From positions 186,001 to 250,000 of the forward strand of contig NZ_JBFANZ010000001.1 in the NCBI RefSeq assembly GCF_040659735.1: a stretch of 64,000 nucleotides of DNA, written 5' to 3'. Each line of letters begins with the position of its first letter. Position 1 is the first letter of the stretch. The translations under genes were made by a program, and so were the position numbers. This document shows positions 60,976-64,000 of this stretch, one piece after another. Source of the DNA: Micromonospora_I sp040659735 (GTDB lineage: Bacteria > Actinomycetota > Actinomycetes > Mycobacteriales > Micromonosporaceae). Below the pieces are notes generated by a model, which saw only the letters and a program-made list of their open reading frames with translations, searched no databases and was not told the origin of the DNA.

Positions 60976-61494
60976 ATGAGCGATCCGGTCGCCAACGGTC
61001 AGACAACGATGCCGGTGCAGCGCCATACCTTCCTCCTCGCCGACCGCGCCACCTGCGGCCCGCGCATCCCGCTCGACCGCAGCAACGGTCTCATCGATCC
61101 GCAGCCCGGCCTGGCTGTCATCTTCACCGGCATCGTCGGCGGCAACGTCCGCCTCGCGGTGGAGGCGCACGCGGCCGCGCCCGAGGTCGACACCACGGAG
61201 TGGGACGAGGTCGTTGACGCCACGATGGAGACGCCCACCGGCACGGTGCAGGTCCGCGGCGTGGACGAGGACGCCCCCGACCACCTCCCGGTGCTCACCG
61301 CGGCCGGCCCGGGTTCCTACCGCGTGCGCGTCCACGCCCGCGGTCGCGACACCGCCGTCGACGAGGTGGAACGCCAGCCCGTCGAGGACTACCTGATCGC
61401 CGTCTGGCCCGAGGCCCCGGCGCCGGTGACCGTCCACAAGCAGACCGACGGATACGGTGGGCTGCTGCGCCGCACGCTGCCCATACACCGGTGA
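60976..61494 (+). CDS. uncharacterised beta-rich protein
   Basis: A 172-residue soluble protein starting MSDPVANGQTTMPVQRHTFLLADRATCGPRIP at ATG 60976. The middle has PGLAVIFTGIVGGNVRLAVEAHAAAPEVDTTEWDEVVDATMETP and ends GSYRVRVHARGRDTAVDEVERQPVEDYLIAVWPEAPAPVT. This end pattern occurs in a common actinobacterial family without known function. No signal peptide. Divergent from the DUF433 gene. Confidence 0.75.
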   Translation: MSDPVANGQTTMPVQRHTFLLADRATCGPRIPLDRSNGLIDPQPGLAVIFTGIVGGNVRLAVEAHAAAPEVDTTEWDEVVDATMETPTGTVQVRGVDEDAPDHLPVLTAAGPGSYRVRVHARGRDTAVDEVERQPVEDYLIAVWPEAPAPVTVHKQTDGYGGLLRRTLPIHR

Positions 61495-61503
61495 CGGCCG
61501 TGC

Positions 61504-62130
61504 TCAAGCAAGACGGACGAGCAGGTCGCGCCGGTGGGCCGTGCCGGCGATCAGTTCCGCGTTGACCTGGTCGCTGCCCCGCGCCCGGGCCGCCGCCGCC
61601 ACCGCGTCCCGACCGAACGTCATGTGCCGTGCGGTCAGCCGTCGCAGCCGCTCCTCCTCGTCGACGTCGAGGTACCACGCCTCGTCGAGCAGGCGCCGCA
61701 CCTCACCCCACGGAGACTCCGGCACCAGCAGGTAGTTGCCCTCGGTCACGACGAGCCGCACCGAGGGCGGCACCGGGATCGCCCCGGCCACCGGCTCCTC
61801 GACCTCGCGCCGGAACTCGGGGGCGTAGACCGTCTCCGTGCCGCCGGCGCGCAGCCGCCGGAGCAGCGCCACGTACCCGGCGCCGTCGAATGTGTCGATC
61901 GCGCCCTTGCGATCGTGCCGCCCCAACCGGTGCAGCTCCGCCTCGGCCAGGTGGAAACCGTCCATCGGCACGAGCGCCGCGGCCGGACCGAGCGCGGCGA
62001 CAAGCTCCGCGGCGAGGCTCGACTTGCCCGACCCGGGCGCGCCGACGATGCCGAGCAGCTGCCGCGGGCCGGCGTCGGCGAGGGCCCGGGCCCGGGCCAC
62101 CAGTTCGCCGGGGGTCAGCGTGGCGCCCAC
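61504..62130 (-). CDS. nucleoside/nucleotide kinase-family P-loop protein
   Basis: A 208-residue P-loop kinase of the uridine-kinase/pantothenate-kinase-like superfamily. Walker A is GAPGSGKSS, then VPMDGFHLAEAELHRLGRHDRKGAIDTFDG and TEGNYLLVPESPW. Relatives are annotated as fructokinase-like or uridine kinase family proteins. The phosphate acceptor is unknown. GTG 62130; the SIMPL gene precedes it by nine bases on the same strand. Confidence 0.85.
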   Translation of the reverse strand: MGATLTPGELVARARALADAGPRQLLGIVGAPGSGKSSLAAELVAALGPAAALVPMDGFHLAEAELHRLGRHDRKGAIDTFDGAGYVALLRRLRAGGTETVYAPEFRREVEEPVAGAIPVPPSVRLVVTEGNYLLVPESPWGEVRRLLDEAWYLDVDEEERLRRLTARHMTFGRDAVAAAARARGSDQVNAELIAGTAHRRDLLVRLA

Positions 62131-62139
62131 GGGCCGTCG

Positions 62140-62808
62140 TCAGCCGGCGGGCCGGGTGACCGCGGTCGGCTCGCTGATCGCGAACCGCGCCTCGACGGCG
62201 GTCTGCACCGTCTGCACCTGCGGGTCGAGTTGCAGCTCCGGCACGGCGGCCCCGCCCCATTCGGCGCCGGTCGCGCCGTAGGCGACGGTGCGCATCATCG
62301 GCTGGTTTGCCAGGCCCGTGTCGGCGAGCTCCAACAGCCCGGTCACCCGTGCGCCGAGCGCGTCCGCGTATTCCCGCGCCCGCGTCAGCGCCTCGCCGAT
62401 CGCGGCGCGCCGTGCCTCGCCGTGCACAGGGCTGTCCGGGCGCAGCTCCCACCACGGGCCGGCCACACCGGTCTGGTCCTGGTCGGCGAGACGGAGCATC
62501 AGCTCGCCGAGCACGGTGAAGTCGGAGACGGTGACGGTGGTGGTGACGCTCCCCTGGTAGGCGGCGACCCGCTCGCCCGCGCGCTTGAGCTCGGGCCGCA
62601 CCTGCAGACCGCCGGTCTCCCGGCGTTCGATCGCGGCACCGTAGCCGTCGATCAGCGCGCGGACCGCCTCACTCCGGGCGGCGAGCCGCGCGAGGGTGGC
62701 CTGGCGTTCCTTGTCGCGTGCCGCGACGGTGACGGAGAAGCGCGCGATCTCCGGGGGGACCTCGCGGATCACCTCGCCGCGCACCGCGACAACCGGATCA
62801 TCGACCAT
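62140..62808 (-). CDS. SIMPL-domain (DUF541) protein
   Basis: A 222-residue protein with the DUF541/SIMPL fold: VAVRGEVIREVPPEIARFSVTVAARDK at the start, AYQGSVTTTVTVSDFTVLGELM in the middle and EARRAAIGEALTRAREYADALG in the second half. Unlike many relatives it has no signal peptide, so it is cytoplasmic or unanchored. Function of the fold is not settled. It shares a transcription unit with the kinase-like gene. Confidence 0.88.
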   Translation of the reverse strand: MVDDPVVAVRGEVIREVPPEIARFSVTVAARDKERQATLARLAARSEAVRALIDGYGAAIERRETGGLQVRPELKRAGERVAAYQGSVTTTVTVSDFTVLGELMLRLADQDQTGVAGPWWELRPDSPVHGEARRAAIGEALTRAREYADALGARVTGLLELADTGLANQPMMRTVAYGATGAEWGGAAVPELQLDPQVQTVQTAVEARFAISEPTAVTRPAG

Positions 62809-62882
62809 GGCACCACCCTAGGCGCTGCCGGCTTCCCCAGCCACCACCAAGCCCCTTCCCCGCCGGCACACCGCTTCCCCGT

Positions 62883-62940
62883 CGATCAAGGACGAATTCC
62901 GGTGGAACGATCTCCGATCGTGTGAATACGTCCTTGATCG
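62883..62940. repeat. GATC palindrome element R6
   Basis: A 58-base element, CGATCAAGGACG...CGTCCTTGATCG, with the same inner GATCTCC-ATC and the same trailing CGGGATCTTCCTTG-TC as R1. It lies 74 bases after the SIMPL start and 16 before the dapC stop. Confidence 0.8.
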
Positions 62941-62956
62941 GCGGGATCTTCCTTGG

Positions 62957-64000
62957 TCAGGGGGCGAGGCGGTCGGCGGCGGCGGCGACCCGTTCGTCGC
63001 TCGCGGTCAGCGCCACGCGTACGTGGCGGTTGCCCGCCGGGCCGTAGAACGCCCCCGGCGCGACCAGGATGCCGCGCTCCGCCAGCCAATCCACCGTGGA
63101 CCAGCACTCCTCGTCGCGGGTGGCCCAGAGATAGAGCCCCGCGGTGGAGTGCGACAACTGGAACCCCGCCCTGGTCAGCGCCGACCGCAGCACCTCACGC
63201 CGGGCGGCGTAGCGCGACCGCTGCGCGTCGACGTGCGTCTCGTCACCGAGCGCCGCGATCATCGCGGCCTGCACGGGCGCCGGCACGATCATGCCGGCGT
63301 GCTTACGGAGCGCCAGCAACTCCCGGACGATCGCGGGGTCGCCCGCGATGAACCCCGCTCGGTAGCCGGCGACGTTGGAACGCTTGGAGAGCGAATGCAC
63401 CGCCAGCACACCCTCGTACGAGCCGTCGCACACCTGGGGCGACAGCACCGACAGCGGCGTCTCCTCCCAGCCCAGCGAGAGGTAGCACTCGTCACTGGCG
63501 ACGACCGCGCCTCGCTCGCGCGCCCACGCGACGACCTTGCGCAGGTGGGCGGCGGGAAGCACCTGACCGGTCGGGTTGGAGGGCGAGTTGACCCAGACCA
63601 GGCGGACCCGCGAGGTGGGGCCGACGGCGGTCAGCGAGTCCGCGCGCACCACGGTGGCGCCGGCGAGCCGCGCGCCGACCTCGTAGGTCGGGTAACAGAC
63701 CGACGGGATCACGACCACGTCGCCGGGGCCGATGCCGAGCAGGGTCGGGAGCCACGCGACGAGCTCCTTCGAGCCCATCGTCGGCAGCACCCCGAGCCCG
63801 TCCGCCCGGGCTCCGGCCACCCGGACCAGCCAGTCGGTCAACGCCGCCCGGAGTCCCGGCGAACCCGCGGTGAGCGGATAGCCCGGGGTGTCCGCAGCGG
63901 CCGACAGCGCCTGCTGGACGAGGAGCGGCACCGGGTCGACCGGAGTGCCGACGGACAGGTCGACGATCCCGTCGGCGTGACGGGCGGCGGCCGCCTTGGC
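62957..64000 (-). CDS. dapC: succinyldiaminopimelate transaminase (5' end outside window)
   Basis: A fold-type I PLP aminotransferase whose frame stays open to the window edge; the N-terminus is missing. The PLP lysine is in HSLSKRSNVAGYRAGF, the nucleotide-like contacts in WVNSPSNPTGQ and ASDECYLSLGWE. The actinobacterial DapC type is recognised by sequence and by dapD/dapE about 10 kb away. It transfers an amino group from glutamate to succinyl-amino-ketopimelate. Other class I aminotransferases are possible alternatives. Confidence 0.85.
   Translation of the reverse strand, partial: AKAAAARHADGIVDLSVGTPVDPVPLLVQQALSAAADTPGYPLTAGSPGLRAALTDWLVRVAGARADGLGVLPTMGSKELVAWLPTLLGIGPGDVVVIPSVCYPTYEVGARLAGATVVRADSLTAVGPTSRVRLVWVNSPSNPTGQVLPAAHLRKVVAWARERGAVVASDECYLSLGWEETPLSVLSPQVCDGSYEGVLAVHSLSKRSNVAGYRAGFIAGDPAIVRELLALRKHAGMIVPAPVQAAMIAALGDETHVDAQRSRYAARREVLRSALTRAGFQLSHSTAGLYLWATRDEECWSTVDWLAERGILVAPGAFYGPAGNRHVRVALTASDERVAAAADRLAP

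Noticed and set aside
1..64000. CRISPR array, prophage or integrative element
   Set aside because: No array of direct repeats with spacers, no integrase, transposase, phage structural or conjugation genes were found. The gene types and base composition are even across the window.

Overview
The window is very GC-rich actinomycete chromosome. It carries whiB7 with an attenuated leader, an AdnA/AdnB recombination nuclease, mycoredoxin, an actinobacterial UPF0182 membrane protein, DUF2342 and DUF5709 proteins, and many GTG, TTG and probably leaderless starts. Gene content and style suggest a Micromonosporaceae member (Micromonospora or Salinispora type); the genus is an inference. There is one 10-N assembly gap (20779-20788). 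No rRNA, CRISPR, prophage or complete insertion sequence was seen.

Layout. 0-6.1 kb: the 5' part of a GT4 glycosyltransferase, an anti-sigma-type STAS/ATPase protein, a DUF5709 protein, a two-component system and a second RsbW-like ATPase. 6.1-12.6 kb: PRPP synthetase, a secreted GH16 endoglucanase with a lectin domain, a CE7 esterase, purC, a sugar-binding lipoprotein and small membrane proteins. 12.7-13.1 kb: two identical initiator tRNA cassettes. 13.3-31.9 kb: a block that, from memory, parallels Mycobacterium tuberculosis Rv3193c-Rv3199c: UPF0182, PDZ/Lon protease, DUF2342, ThiF-like protein, ABC1 kinase, whiB7, uvrD2, mrx1 and nudC. Extra genes are interspersed (an M48 peptidase, DUF5679, an ArsR-MFS pair and an XRE regulator). 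31.9-42.1 kb: an M16 peptidase pair, an ssu-type sulfonate ABC operon with an Rrf2 regulator, small proteins, a decayed MFS gene, a DEAD-box helicase and a cold-shock protein. 42.3-49.2 kb: adnB-adnA, which resumes the mycobacterial order. 49.2-64 kb: two LOG-family proteins, dapE, dapD and (at the edge) dapC of the succinylase lysine/DAP pathway, a subtilisin-like protease, a GGDEF-EAL protein, a DUF433 protein, a nucleoside-kinase-like protein and a SIMPL protein.

Shared functions. dapC, dapD and dapE are three steps of meso-diaminopimelate synthesis for the cell wall. adnAB and uvrD2 serve DNA repair. GH16, CE7 and the binding lipoprotein point to polysaccharide use. whiB7 should control intrinsic antibiotic resistance, and its leader carries an upstream ORF followed by an intrinsic terminator.

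The most notable non-coding structure is a family of roughly 50-59 bp palindromes with GATC-containing arms (usually GATCAAGG...CCTTGATC), mostly placed just after stop codons. Others are three perfect DnaA boxes in 62 bp beside the assembly gap, a hairpin that would hide the helicase ribosome binding site, and several gene-proximal operator-like palindromes.
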